Below, piece by piece: positions 36,220 through 45,508 of a DNA stretch of 64,000 nt (its first letter is position 1; each line of letters begins with the position of its first letter). Both the position numbers and the translations under genes were made by a program. A model generated the notes under the pieces. That model saw nothing but the letters and a program-made list of their open reading frames with translations, had not been told where the DNA came from and searched no databases. Source of the DNA: Streptomyces sp. CBMA152 (GTDB lineage: Bacteria > Actinomycetota > Actinomycetes > Streptomycetales > Streptomycetaceae); assembly GCF_014596475.1 (NCBI RefSeq), contig NZ_MECJ01000039.1, positions 124,001 to 188,000 on the forward strand. Reading direction: 5' to 3'.

Positions 36220-37252
36220 GGGTGCGCTGCCCCGGGGAGGCGCGCCGAGAGGGCGCGGGTGTGAGCGGGGCGCGCCGGGAGGGCGTCGGTGCGAGGGGAC
36301 CCGCCGCCTTCACCGTGCGCAGCACCGGCGCGGTCTCCAGGGTGCGGATCGCCTCCAGCGCGCCGAGCCGTTGGGTGAGGTAGTGGTGCAGCGCGGCCGG
36401 GTCGGGGCAGAGCGCCTGGGCGACGAGGTTGCTCGGGCCGGTGGTCGCGGCGACGAAGGCGAGCTCGTCGTGGCGGGCGAGCTCGCGGGCCACCGCGTCG
36501 AGGTGCGCCGGAGTGACCGCCATCCACAGCAGTGCCTGCGTACCGCCGCCGAGCTGGGCACCGTCGACCTCGACGTCGAAGAACAGAGCCCCGCGGGCCC
36601 GTAGTTCGCCGATGCGCCGCGCGACCGTCGCGGGCGACCAGCCGGTGGCGACGGCGAGCTCGGCGAGAGCCGCCCGGCCGTCGTGCCGCAGGGCGGCGAG
36701 GAGGTGGTCGTCGGTGGGCATGGGAAGCGCGCGTGATCCCTCGACTTCCTTGTCTGTTACGCCGGTTGGGGCGAGCGCCCGCTGCTGCTCGGCGTCCAGG
36801 GTGCGGGCCCGGCCGTGCCAGGCCGTGGGGCCGCCGAGGTACATGTGCAGGACATAGTGCGCGGACACGGCGGTCACCCCGGCGGTCCGGGGGATCTCGC
36901 GCAGCAGCAGCGTCTGCGGGGCGTGGACGATCGCCACGATCTCGGTGCCGCCCGAGGCGAGCTTGACCCAGGAGGTGTCCTCGCGGCGTGCGAGGGCCTG
37001 GGCGAGATCCTGCGCGGCGCGCGGCACGGCGCTGAGCCGCACCATCCACTGGGCGAGCCCCGCCTTCGCCGGATCGACGAGCCCGACCACCCGCAGCCCC
37101 GCCTCGCCCCGCAGCCGCCGGTAGCGCCGGGCGACGGTCTGCGTCGACACCTCCAGGACCGCCGCGATCCGCGCGAACGAGGCCCGCCCGTCGAGGTGCA
37201 GGGCGTGGACCAGAGCACGGTCGATCTCGTCGAGCACGTGAGATTCCTTCAT
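36212..37252 (-). CDS. Lrp/AsnC-family regulator with two HTH-sensor repeats
   Basis: 346 residues from ATG 37252. There are two consecutive AsnC-type HTH domains (EIDRALVHALHLDGRASFAR; DDHLLAALRHDGRAALAELA), each followed by a RAM-like ligand domain. The double architecture is common in Streptomyces. The C-terminal ~25 residues are an R/S/A/P-rich tail with two repeated PSRRAP(L/S) units. It is divergent from the MFS gene at 37371, so it probably regulates that exporter. Confidence 0.85.
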   Translation of the reverse strand: MKESHVLDEIDRALVHALHLDGRASFARIAAVLEVSTQTVARRYRRLRGEAGLRVVGLVDPAKAGLAQWMVRLSAVPRAAQDLAQALARREDTSWVKLASGGTEIVAIVHAPQTLLLREIPRTAGVTAVSAHYVLHMYLGGPTAWHGRARTLDAEQQRALAPTGVTDKEVEGSRALPMPTDDHLLAALRHDGRAALAELAVATGWSPATVARRIGELRARGALFFDVEVDGAQLGGGTQALLWMAVTPAHLDAVARELARHDELAFVAATTGPSNLVAQALCPDPAALHHYLTQRLGALEAIRTLETAPVLRTVKAAGPLAPTPSRRAPLTPAPSRRASPGQRTLN

Positions 37253-37370
37253 CTGAGTCGTATAGGTGGAACGAATCGATGGATCCGGCGCTGTGGATGG
37301 AACCGCCAGCGTACGCGCCGACAGGCTCGGGGGAGGCCGGGGAGCCCGGCGGCGTAGGGGAGGAGTGGCT

Positions 37371-38828
37371 GTGTCGAAGGTCGTACGACAGGAAGTTGTG
37401 CGGGGGGACTTGGGAGAGGCGCCAGGGTTGCCCCTCGGCCGGTACCGATGGCGCTGGGCCGCGCTGGCAGTGCTCCTCGTCGCCGAGGCGATGAATCTCC
37501 TTGACGCGACGATCGTGCAGGTTGCGGCGCCCGTCATCCGGACCGACCTGGGCGGCCCGGACTCGGTCGTCCAGTGGTACGCCGCCGCGTACACCCTCCC
37601 CTTCGCCATGTTCCTCATCACCGGCGGTCGCCTCGGGGACATCCTCGGGCGCAGGCGGGTGTTCCGGGTCGGGGTGGCGGTGTTCCTCGTGGCCTCGGTG
37701 GCGTGCGCGGCCGCGCCCTCGTACGGGGTGCTGATCGGGGCGCGGGCCGTGCAGGGGGCCGCAGCCGCGCTGGTCATCCCGCAGACCATCGGCCTGATCC
37801 GGGCCATGTTCGACGGCGACGAGATGGCGCGGGCGCTCGGGAGCATCGGCCCGGTGATGGGGCTCGCCGCCGTCTGCGGACCCGCGCTCGGCGGGCTGCT
37901 GACCCACGCCGACCTGTTCGGCTCGTCCTGGCGGTCGGTGTTCCTGGTGAACCTGCCGCTCGGCGCCGCCGTCCTGCTCGCGGCCCCGCTGCTGCGGGAG
38001 GACCGGGCGGCCAGGCGCCCGCGCCTGGACCTCACCGGCACCGCGCTCGTGGTGACCGGCTCCGGCGCGGTGGTCTACCCGCTGATCCAGGGCCAGGACG
38101 CCGGATGGCCCGCCTGGACCTGGGCGCTCCTTGCGGCCGGAGTCGCGCTGCTCGGGCTCTTCGGGGTCGACCAGCGCCGCAAGAGCCGCCACGGCCGCAG
38201 CCCGCTGGTCGAGGCCGGGCTCTTCCGGCACCGGGGCTTCCCGGCGGCCCTGGTGACCTCCACGCTCTTCTTCGCGGTGCTGAACGGTCTGATGCTGGTG
38301 ATCGTCCTGCACCTCCAACTCGGCCTCGAATCAGATGTGTTGACGGCCGGGCTCACTCTGCTGCCCTGGTCCCTCGGCATGGCCGTCGCCTCCTGGGTCG
38401 CGGGCACCCGCCTCGTGCCCCGGTACGGGCCGCGCCTGATGTACGCCGGAATCGCCACACTCCTCACGGGGGTCCTGGCCGCGACAGCCGTGTACGCGGT
38501 GAGCGACCCCGCCCGCTACCCGTGGCCGCTGCCGGGCGCGCTCGCGGTGTGCGGTACGGGCGTCGGGCTGTTCACCGTCCCGTTCTTCACAGCCGCACTG
38601 CACCGCGTCGGCCCCGCCGAGACCGGCTCGGCCGCCGGGCTGCTCAACGCGGTGCAGCAACTCGGCGGCACCCTGGGCACGGCCCTGCTCGGCAGCGTCT
38701 TCCTGGGCGCGGCGGACCCGGCCGCCGGAGCCCAACGGGCGTTCTGGGCATCCGCGTTGCTGCTCGTCGCCACAGCGGCCGCCGTGGCGACCGGGCTCAG
38801 GCGGCCCAGCCCGGATCCCGCCCGCTGA
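37371..38828 (+). CDS. MFS transporter, DHA2 (14-TM) family
   Basis: 485 residues from GTG 37371, with GGAGG 7-11 bases upstream. The loop 2-3 motif is GGRLGDILGRRRVF and helix 4 contains RAVQGAAAALVIP. The motif LDATIVQVAAPVIRTDLG in helix 1 is typical of EmrB/QacA-like drug:H+ antiporters. The C-terminal half has SLGMAVASWVAGTRLVPRYG. It overlaps the end of the convergent DinB-like gene by 32 bases and is divergent from an Lrp regulator. Confidence 0.9.
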   Translation: MSKVVRQEVVRGDLGEAPGLPLGRYRWRWAALAVLLVAEAMNLLDATIVQVAAPVIRTDLGGPDSVVQWYAAAYTLPFAMFLITGGRLGDILGRRRVFRVGVAVFLVASVACAAAPSYGVLIGARAVQGAAAALVIPQTIGLIRAMFDGDEMARALGSIGPVMGLAAVCGPALGGLLTHADLFGSSWRSVFLVNLPLGAAVLLAAPLLREDRAARRPRLDLTGTALVVTGSGAVVYPLIQGQDAGWPAWTWALLAAGVALLGLFGVDQRRKSRHGRSPLVEAGLFRHRGFPAALVTSTLFFAVLNGLMLVIVLHLQLGLESDVLTAGLTLLPWSLGMAVASWVAGTRLVPRYGPRLMYAGIATLLTGVLAATAVYAVSDPARYPWPLPGALAVCGTGVGLFTVPFFTAALHRVGPAETGSAAGLLNAVQQLGGTLGTALLGSVFLGAADPAAGAQRAFWASALLLVATAAAVATGLRRPSPDPAR

Positions 38829-39393
38829 GCCCGACGACCCGGTCGAGCAGCGGGGCGTCCTCGGGCACCTCGACGACCGGCCCGAAGGCGGGGGCGCGCA
38901 GGGTGCTGTCCCGGTTCGCCGCGAAGAAGCCGTACGCCACCTCCAGACCGGCCGCGCCCGGGTCGTACTCCTGGCCGGTCGCGCGGGCCAGGTCCCAGCC
39001 GTGGACGACGAGTTCGTTGAGCGCGACCACGCCCGCGATCGCGGCCGGGAACGTGACGCCGCCCGCCTGGGTGTCCCCGTCCCACGCCTGCGGCGCGCGC
39101 CACGCCTCGGCCAGCGCCGTGAGCCGCCCGGGCAGCCCGGTCCGCCAGTCCTCGGGCAGTACGGGCGTGACGGACCCGGGGTCGGTGCCGGTCGCGGGAC
39201 CGAAGTTCTTGTGCGCGGCCGCGGTGAAGGCGCCGGTCAGCCCGGCGATGTGCCCGACGAGCTCGCGTACCGAGTACTTGGGGCAGGGTGTCGGAGCCGC
39301 GAGCTGGTCGTCCCGTACGCCGTCGATCAGGCGGGCCACGGCGTGGGCGGCGGGGGCGAGGTCTGGCCTGGGGTTCTGTGCGTGTGCGTCCAT
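38797..39393 (-). CDS. TIGR03086/maleylpyruvate-isomerase-like (DinB fold) protein
   Basis: 198 residues from ATG 39393; a second ATG 33 bases upstream is possible. Typical features are TPCPKYSVRELVGHIAGLTG, the metal-binding His, and VALNELVVHGWDLARATGQE (the HGWD signature). The fold is a four-helix bundle binding a divalent metal, and some relatives use mycothiol. The specific reaction is unknown. Confidence 0.85.
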   Translation of the reverse strand: MDAHAQNPRPDLAPAAHAVARLIDGVRDDQLAAPTPCPKYSVRELVGHIAGLTGAFTAAAHKNFGPATGTDPGSVTPVLPEDWRTGLPGRLTALAEAWRAPQAWDGDTQAGGVTFPAAIAGVVALNELVVHGWDLARATGQEYDPGAAGLEVAYGFFAANRDSTLRAPAFGPVVEVPEDAPLLDRVVGLSGRDPGWAA

Positions 39394-39469
39394 GCAGGGG
39401 AGACCGGTCGGGCGGGGGGAACTCATCGGTGGCTGAACGATGACCCGGGACCGGTCACGACCCGACTGT

Positions 39470-40675
39470 TCACGACGTGAGGCGGCGGCCGCCGAAGCCG
39501 CCCGAGCCGTCGACCTGCTGCCACCACTTCTCCAGGCCCCGCTGGTCCATCGCGCTCCAGTCGGGCGTCTCCTGGACGAGCCCGAGGCCGAGTTGGCGGC
39601 CGAGTTCCACCATGGAACGGCCGGTCGCGGCGCGGCTCTCGTCGTACGCGTGCAGTGCCGTCTCCCAGTCGGGTGCGGCCGTGAGGCTGGCCTCCAGGGC
39701 GGTGGCGTCCTGGAGCGCCTTGACCGCGCCGCCGCCGGTGTGCGGGCGGGCCACCGTCGCCGCGTCGCCCGCGAGGACCAGCCGGCCGCTGGCGTAGTGG
39801 GGCGCGGTGAAGTCGTACATCGGTTGCACGAACAGCTCCTCGGCGGTGGTCGTGCGCACCAACTGGCCCCAATACGGCGCCAGTTGAGTGTCCGCGATAT
39901 GCGCGAGCCGGGTGTGCAGCGTCTCGGCGAGGGTGCCCGGCGGCAGGCTGGTGGGGTTGTCGAAGCGCAGGTCGAGGTCCGGGGGAGGGGCGGTGTAGAG
40001 CACCCAGTTGATCCGCAGGCCGCCCTTGCCGTCCGGGATGCGGTAGATGATCGTGTGCCCGCCGGGGAAGACCGCGTACACGCAGTCCTCGTCGGGCCAC
40101 AGCTCCGGTGCCATCAGCCGCTCGGCCGGGAAGGCGCCCCGCCAGGCGAGATAGCCCGCGTACTCGGGGCGCACCTCGGCGAACGCGGCCGTGCGCACCG
40201 CCGAGCGGTAGCCGTCGGCCCCGATCACCAGGTCGAACCGCTCGCTGCCGGAGGCGGTGGTCACCTCCACCCCGTCCGGGTCCGCCTCGACGCCGGTCAC
40301 GGTCGCGCCACCCCGGAACTCCGCCGACTTCGGTACCCGGTCGCGCAGTTCATGCCAGAGCGGACCCCAGTTGTACGTACGGAACGGGAACGGCAGCACG
40401 CCGATGCGGCGGCCCAGCGGCGCCGAGCCGTTCTTGACGTACCAGCAGCGGCGGCTCAGCTGGAGCCACGGCATCGCCGCGTCCACATATCCGGCCGACT
40501 CCAGCTCCGCGTACCGGTCGTTGTGCATCGCGAGCCCGACGCCCCGGTCGGCCAGTTGGCCCGCGGCCCGTTCGAACACGGTGATCTCCGCGGCGCCGCC
40601 GCGGTGCGCTGCCAGCGCCGCGGCACATCCGGCGACGCTTCCGCCGACTACGGCGACCCTGCCTCCACGTAACAT
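39470..40675 (-). CDS. FAD-dependent monooxygenase (PHBH-like)
   Basis: 401 residues. It has the N-terminal FAD Rossmann motif VAVVGGSVAGCAAALAAHRG and acidic VFER, the DG motif LVIGADGYRSAVR (~residue 160) and the GD motif LAGDAATVARPHTGGGAVKA (~300). This is the class A flavoprotein hydroxylase pattern. A substrate cannot be assigned. It lies downstream of aceB on the same strand but is separated by a terminator-like hairpin. Confidence 0.88.
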   Translation of the reverse strand: MLRGGRVAVVGGSVAGCAAALAAHRGGAAEITVFERAAGQLADRGVGLAMHNDRYAELESAGYVDAAMPWLQLSRRCWYVKNGSAPLGRRIGVLPFPFRTYNWGPLWHELRDRVPKSAEFRGGATVTGVEADPDGVEVTTASGSERFDLVIGADGYRSAVRTAAFAEVRPEYAGYLAWRGAFPAERLMAPELWPDEDCVYAVFPGGHTIIYRIPDGKGGLRINWVLYTAPPPDLDLRFDNPTSLPPGTLAETLHTRLAHIADTQLAPYWGQLVRTTTAEELFVQPMYDFTAPHYASGRLVLAGDAATVARPHTGGGAVKALQDATALEASLTAAPDWETALHAYDESRAATGRSMVELGRQLGLGLVQETPDWSAMDQRGLEKWWQQVDGSGGFGGRRLTS

Positions 40676-40689
40676 TCACTCATTCTGAC

Positions 40690-40736
40690 AGGGGCGCGGG
40701 TCCGAAGCGGTGAATTCGCTCCGGACCCGCGCCCCT
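40690..40736 (-). terminator. Hairpin after malate synthase
   Basis: 15-bp perfect arms (40690-40704, 40722-40736) plus four further inner pairs. There is no clear U-run. It separates aceB from the monooxygenase. Confidence 0.7.
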
Positions 40737-40765
40737 TGAGGTCATGCGGGCCGCTGAGGCGCTGG

Positions 40766-42385
40766 TCAGCCGACCAGTTGCTCGTACGCGGGCAGCGTCA
40801 GGAAGTCCGCGTAGTCCGCGTCGAGCGAGACCTTCAGCAGGAGGTCGTGGGCCTGCTGCCACTTGCCGGCTGCGAACGCCTCCTCGCCGATCTCGGCCCG
40901 GATCGCGGCCAGTTCCTCGGCGGCGACCTTGCGGGCGAGGTCGGCGGTGGCGCGCTCGCCGTTCTCGAACACGACGCCCGCGTTGATCCACTGCCAGATC
41001 TGCGAGCGGGAGATCTCGGCGGTGGCCGCGTCCTCCATCAGGTTGAAGATGGCGACCGCGCCCAGGCCCCGCAGCCAGGCCTCGATGTAGCGGGTGCCGA
41101 CCTGGACGGCGGCGACCAGACCCGCGTACGTGGGCTTGGCGTCCAGCGAGTCGATGGCGATCAGATCACCGGCGGCGACCGAGACGTCCTCGCGCAGGCG
41201 GTCCTTCTGGTTCGGCTTGTCGCCGAGGACCGCGTCGAAGGACGCCATCGCGATCGGGACGAGGTCGGGGTGGGCGACCCAGGAGCCGTCGAAGCCGTCG
41301 CCCGCCTCGCGGTCCTTGTCGGCCTTGACCTTCTCGAACGCGACCTTGTTGACCTCGGCGTCCTTGCGGGACGGGATGAACGCCGCCATGCCGCCGATCG
41401 CGTGCGCGCCGCGCTTGTGGCAGGTGCGGACCAGGAGTTCGGTGTACGCGCGCATGAACGGCGCCGTCATGGTCACCGCGTTGCGGTCCGGCAGGACGAA
41501 CTTGGCGCCGCCGTCGCGGAAGTTCTTGACGATGGAGAAGAGGTAGTCCCAGCGGCCCGCGTTCAGCCCGGCCGCGTGGTCGCGCAGCTCGTAGAGGATC
41601 TCCTCCATCTCGTACGCGGCCGTGATCGTCTCGATGAGGACGGTGGCGCGGACGGTGCCCTGCGGGATGCCGACGTAGTCCTGGGCGAAGACGAAGATGT
41701 CGTTCCAGAGGCGGGCCTCCAGGTACGACTCGGTCTTCGGGAGGTAGAAGTACGGGCCCTTGCCGAGCTCGATCAGGCGCTTGGCGTTGTGGAAGAAGTA
41801 GAGGCCGAAGTCGACCAGGGCGCCCGGCACCGGACGGCCGTCGAAGCGCAGGTGGCGCTCCTCCAGGTGCCAGCCGCGCGGCCGCATCACGACGGTCGCG
41901 AGCTCGCCCGCGTCCTTGAGTGCGTACGACTTGCCCGACTTCGGGTCGGTGAAGTCGATCTTCCGCTCGTACGCGTCCATCAGGTTGAGCTGGCCGAGGA
42001 CGACGTTCTCCCAGGTGGGGGCCGAGGCGTCCTCGAAGTCGGCGAGCCAGACCTTCGCGCCCGAGTTCAGCGCGTTGATGGTCATCTTGCGGTCGGTGGG
42101 GCCGGTGATCTCGACCCGGCGGTCGTTCAGCGCGGCCGGGGCCGGCGCGACCTTCCAGTCGCCCTCGCGGACGGCGGCGGTCTCGGGGCGGAAGTCCAGC
42201 GTGGAGGTGCGGGCGATCTCGGCGCGGCGCTCCTGGCGGCGGAGCAGGAGCTCGTCACGGCGGGGCGTGAACAGCCGGTGCAGCTCGGCCACGAAGGCGA
42301 GGGCCGCGTCGGTGAGCACCTCGTCCTGCCGGGGCAGGGGCTCGGCGTCGACGATGGCCAGCGGGGACGGCGCTGGTGCGGACAT
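40766..42385 (-). CDS. aceB: Malate synthase A
   Basis: 539 residues. Family sequences are TGPTDRKMTINALNSGAKVW, LADFEDASAPTW, KIDFTDPKSGKSY, VMRPRGWHLEERHLRFDGR, LPKTESYLEARLWND, and GRWDYLFSIVKNFRDG with the catalytic Arg/Glu region. It condenses glyoxylate and acetyl-CoA to malate. It is monocistronic here, with no isocitrate lyase nearby. Its promoter has both operator types, tying it to allantoin-derived glyoxylate rather than to acetate alone. The RBS is AAGGAGTGACAGCAC before the ATG. Confidence 0.95.
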   Translation of the reverse strand: MSAPAPSPLAIVDAEPLPRQDEVLTDAALAFVAELHRLFTPRRDELLLRRQERRAEIARTSTLDFRPETAAVREGDWKVAPAPAALNDRRVEITGPTDRKMTINALNSGAKVWLADFEDASAPTWENVVLGQLNLMDAYERKIDFTDPKSGKSYALKDAGELATVVMRPRGWHLEERHLRFDGRPVPGALVDFGLYFFHNAKRLIELGKGPYFYLPKTESYLEARLWNDIFVFAQDYVGIPQGTVRATVLIETITAAYEMEEILYELRDHAAGLNAGRWDYLFSIVKNFRDGGAKFVLPDRNAVTMTAPFMRAYTELLVRTCHKRGAHAIGGMAAFIPSRKDAEVNKVAFEKVKADKDREAGDGFDGSWVAHPDLVPIAMASFDAVLGDKPNQKDRLREDVSVAAGDLIAIDSLDAKPTYAGLVAAVQVGTRYIEAWLRGLGAVAIFNLMEDAATAEISRSQIWQWINAGVVFENGERATADLARKVAAEELAAIRAEIGEEAFAAGKWQQAHDLLLKVSLDADYADFLTLPAYEQLVG

Positions 42386-42498
42386 GTGCTGTCACTCCTT
42401 CGCGGGCGGTGCCCTCGCCGGCCGCCGGGAGGCAGAAATGGCACTGAGTGCCATCGCCCCGGATACGACTGGGGGCGCCGTCTCAATCAATCGGGCGC

Positions 42499-42552
42499 TT
42501 CTGAACAGTGGATACTAGTTTCCTCATAGTGGAAGTTCAATGGTTTGTTGAT
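42499..42552 (-). promoter_or_regulatory. aceB promoter with both operator types
   Basis: On the minus strand the TTCAACA-type palindrome (42552-42536) covers the -35 TTGAAC (42540-42535). A TTCC-N7-GGAA box (42534-42520) fills the 17-base spacer, and TAGTAT (42517-42512) is the -10. A second, degenerate TTCC-type box (42513-42499) lies 6 bases on, giving the 21-bp spacing seen at gcl and hyi. Confidence 0.75.
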
Positions 42553-42622
42553 GTCGAGATTCTCCGGGTCGACAGACCGTGGCGCTCGGTGCCACCCCGT
42601 TCACTCCAGGTGTACCGGAGTA

Positions 42623-43231
42623 TCAGTCGAGCCGCTTGAGATCGGCCTCCGTGTCGATGTCGTACGGCTCGGCCACGTCCCCGCACTCGACCAGCGCGAT
42701 CGCCGACTCGTGCGCCTTGAGATACGCGCGTGCCCCGCGGTCGCCCTCGGCGCTGGCCGCGATGTCCGGCCAGCGGTCGGCGCCGAAGAGCACGGGATGG
42801 CCGCGCCGCCCGTCGTACGAGGCTGCGACCAGCGATGCGGGGGAGTCGTAGGCGGCTCGTACGCGGGCGATGGCCGCCGGGCCGATGCCGGGCTGGTCGA
42901 CCAGGGAGACCAGGGCGGCGCTCGCGCCTGTTGTGGCGAGCGAGGCGAGTCCCGCGCGCAGTGAGGAGCCCATGCCCTCGGCCCAGTCCGGGTTGTCGAC
43001 GAGTACGCAGCCCTCCAGGCGGGCGCGGGCCCGCACCTCGTCGGCCGAGGCGCCGAGCACCACGTGCACGGCCGTGCAGCCGCCCTCGCGCAGCACCCGC
43101 ACCGCGTACTCCACGAGCGGGCGGCCCCGGTGCGTCAACAGAGCCTTCGGGCGTCCGCCGAGCCTGCGTCCGCCACCCGCCGCCAGCAGCAGACCCACGA
43201 CCTGCGGTTCGTCGTTCCTCGGTGATGTCAT
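42623..43231 (-). CDS. MobA-like nucleotidyltransferase
   Basis: 202 residues. N-terminal nucleotide-binding motif GLLLAAGGGRRLGGRPKALL, central LVDNPDWAEGMGSSLRAGL, metal-site SLVDQPGIGPAAI and GHPVLFGADRW. It resembles MocA/NTP_transf_3 cytidylyl- or guanylyl-transferases for molybdenum cofactor. Xanthine dehydrogenase, the usual client, is not in the window. A role in purine catabolism through Moco is plausible but unproven. Confidence 0.85.
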   Translation of the reverse strand: MTSPRNDEPQVVGLLLAAGGGRRLGGRPKALLTHRGRPLVEYAVRVLREGGCTAVHVVLGASADEVRARARLEGCVLVDNPDWAEGMGSSLRAGLASLATTGASAALVSLVDQPGIGPAAIARVRAAYDSPASLVAASYDGRRGHPVLFGADRWPDIAASAEGDRGARAYLKAHESAIALVECGDVAEPYDIDTEADLKRLD

Positions 43232-43389
43232 GGCCCCACGTATATCGAATGGGGGCGCCGAATTCCGTCCGCACAGTGGCGCGCGCCGGGCGCGATGGCG
43301 TTAACTTGCCCGCAACTCCCGTCAGTTGACCTTCGCTGACGGGCTGTGAACGGCCCGACGGTGTGCGTGGGGCGCCTGGGGAAGGACTT

Positions 43390-43710
43390 GTGTTGCGACG
43401 CGTGGAGCAGAGGCCCGTGACCGGCAGTGGTGAGGACCCGGACCCCAGAGTCGCCGAACTGCGGGTGGCCGTGGCGCGGCTGCGGCGGGAGCTGGCGGGG
43501 CATCCGGCGGAGTTCCGGGACCGGGCGGTGGCCGAGGACGAGCTGGCGGCGCTGGATGCCATGGCTGTCACCGGTGCGCCCGAGGTGTTGCGGCTGCGTC
43601 GCTCTCTGCTGTTGATCGCCGGGTCGATCGGGTCCGTGAGTGCGTTGTCCCTGGCGGTCAAGGGGCTGCGGGAAGCCGTCGACTTATTCGGGGATCCGCC
43701 CCAGCGGTAG
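43390..43710 (+). CDS. DUF5955-like small protein
   Basis: 106 residues from GTG 43390. It is mostly helical (VAELRVAVARLRRELAGHPA, VLRLRRSLLLIAGSIGSVSA) with a weakly hydrophobic C-terminal segment (LLLIAGSIGSVSALSLAVKG). This is a Streptomyces-conserved family of unknown function. Its end lies close to an interspersed repeat. Confidence 0.65.
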   Translation: MLRRVEQRPVTGSGEDPDPRVAELRVAVARLRRELAGHPAEFRDRAVAEDELAALDAMAVTGAPEVLRLRRSLLLIAGSIGSVSALSLAVKGLREAVDLFGDPPQR

Positions 43711-43744
43711 CGCTCCGCGCGTGTGTTTTCGTCTGCGGGTCGGT

Positions 43745-43775
43745 GGGGGCTTGTCGCGCAGTTCCCCGCGCCCCT
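43745..43775. repeat. Interspersed Streptomyces repeat (CGCGCAGTTCCCCGCGCCCC type)
   Basis: The core TCGCGCAGTTCCCCGCGCCC lies between convergent gene ends. A second copy is at 51641-51675 and a variant at 45509-45562. The sequence can form a short GCGC hairpin. I recall it as frequent in Streptomyces genomes. Confidence 0.75.
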
Positions 43776-43802
43776 AGGGGGGACGGGGGTGATGCACGCC
43801 GC

Positions 43803-45290
43803 TCATGCGACCCAGTGCGGTTGCGTCGGCTGCGTTGTCGATGTCGGGAGGCCTGCGTCCAGCGTTGCCGCCAGACGCCGTACCGCTTCCCGGGTCATCT
43901 CCGGCGGCAGGCAGTACGGGATCCTCAGGCGGTGTTCGTGGGTGCCTGGGTCGGCCGCGAATCTGGCGCCGCCCTGGAGCAGTACCCCGTGCGCCAGGGC
44001 TGCCTGGGCCAGGGCGCCCGCTATTGGGCGGCCCAGGTCGACCCAGAGCGTCAGGCCGCCCGGCGGCAACTGCCAGCGCCATTCCGGGAATTGGGCCGTG
44101 AGCGCGTCCGCCAGGGCCGCGCGCTGCTCCCGCATCCGTCGCAGGCGGTCCACCAGTACGTCGTCCATGCCGGGCAGCAGGTTCACCGCCACCAGCTGGT
44201 CGAGGACCGAGGACGCCATGTCCTGATGGATGCGTGTCCCCGCGAGCTCGGTGATCAGGCGTGAGCCCGCCCGCACCCAGCCGATCCGCAGCCCGCCCCA
44301 GTGGGTCTTGCTGAGCGAGCCGACCGTCACGATCTGCTCGGCCTCGCCGTGGTGCGCGAGCGAGGCGAACGGCGCGGGCGCCGCGACATCGAGCGCCATC
44401 TCCGCCATCGTCTCGTCGATGAGCAGCCAGGTGCCGGTGGCGCGCGCCGACCGCAGTAGCCGGGTGCGCTGCTCGGTCGGCATCAGCGCGCCGGTCGGGT
44501 TGTGGAAGTCCGGGATCAGATACGCGAGCCGGGGCGCGGTCTGCCGCAGGGCGCACTCCATCAGCTCGCCGTCCCAGCCGTCGTCCGTCACCGGTACGGG
44601 AGTGATGCGCAGCCCCGCGTGGCGTACGGCGTCCAGGCCGTTGGCGTACGACGGACTCTCGACGATCACCCGGTCGCCCGGGCGGCCGAGCAGGGCCACC
44701 ACCAGGGAGAGCGCCTGCTGCGCGCCCGTGGTGATCAGGATCTGGTCGGGCAGGGTCGGCAGGCCGCGCCGGGTGTAGCGCTCGGCGACGGCCGCGCGCA
44801 GCCGGGGCAGGCCGAGCGGATGGTAGCCGGGTGTGCGCAGATGGCTGGGCAACTCGTCCGCGGCCAAGGCCAGCGCCTCGGTGTACTCGGCCTCCGGCGC
44901 CGAGGGCGCCGCCATGGCCAGGTCGATGAGGTCCGAGCCGTCCGCGAAGCTGGCCACATTGGCCGGGCGCTGGCCGTCCGGCAGCTCGGTCCAGGTGCCC
45001 GCGCCACGCCGGCTCAGCGCGTACCCGCCCTCGCGCAGCAGGTCGTACGCCGCCGTGACGGTGGCCCGGCTGACCCCGAGCGCGGTGGCCAGCTCCCGCT
45101 CGGCGGGGAGCCTGGCGTGCAGCGGAATCCGGCCGTCCAGGAGCAGGGTGCGTACGCCCTGGGCCAGCGGGCGGTAGCCCGGGCGCGTCCCGGCGGTCGC
45201 GGCGAGCAGCGTGGCCAGCTGTCGGCTGCCGAGCGTCCGACTGGTGGCCGTCGTGCCGCCCACGGAGTGGACCATGCGGATCCCTGCCAT
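43803..45290 (-). CDS. MocR-type (GntR-aminotransferase fusion) regulator
   Basis: 495 residues from ATG 45290. The N-terminal GntR winged HTH is at residues ~45-110 (GVRTLLLDGRIPLHARLPAE, LGVSRATVTAAYDLLREGGY). It is fused to a fold-type I aminotransferase domain with YHPLGLPRLRAAVAERYTRR, IPDFHNPTGALM and the PLP-lysine motif VGSLSKTHWGGLRIGWVRAG. MocR proteins use PLP or an aminated ligand to regulate transcription. Three GATTGG half-sites upstream (45304-45373) look like its operator, so autoregulation is probable. Confidence 0.9.
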   Translation of the reverse strand: MAGIRMVHSVGGTTATSRTLGSRQLATLLAATAGTRPGYRPLAQGVRTLLLDGRIPLHARLPAERELATALGVSRATVTAAYDLLREGGYALSRRGAGTWTELPDGQRPANVASFADGSDLIDLAMAAPSAPEAEYTEALALAADELPSHLRTPGYHPLGLPRLRAAVAERYTRRGLPTLPDQILITTGAQQALSLVVALLGRPGDRVIVESPSYANGLDAVRHAGLRITPVPVTDDGWDGELMECALRQTAPRLAYLIPDFHNPTGALMPTEQRTRLLRSARATGTWLLIDETMAEMALDVAAPAPFASLAHHGEAEQIVTVGSLSKTHWGGLRIGWVRAGSRLITELAGTRIHQDMASSVLDQLVAVNLLPGMDDVLVDRLRRMREQRAALADALTAQFPEWRWQLPPGGLTLWVDLGRPIAGALAQAALAHGVLLQGGARFAADPGTHEHRLRIPYCLPPEMTREAVRRLAATLDAGLPTSTTQPTQPHWVA

Positions 45291-45303
45291 ACCAACTCCC
45301 CTT

Positions 45304-45373
45304 GATTGGCCCTGCTGGCCGGTCCAATCAGCGTACAGACTCGACTGTAGGCAGTGCGATTGGCCTGGCGGCC
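45304..45373. promoter_or_regulatory. Candidate MocR binding sites
   Basis: GATTGGCCCTGCTGGCC (45304-45320) and GATTGGCCTGGCGGCC (45358-45373) are near-identical direct repeats. An inverted CCAATC sits at 45324-45329. Direct repeats of this kind are typical of MocR/PdxR operators. Confidence 0.5.
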
Positions 45374-45508
45374 AGCGGTAGTGGGAGAGGGCGGGTGTCA
45401 TGTACGGCGTGGTGACGGATCGCTTCGAGCGAGCTATGCAGGCGCTCCGCGAGGAGAGGCCGGAAGGGGTGTCGCTGGAGTGGGTGCGTTTGCGGCTGCG
45501 GGCCGTCT

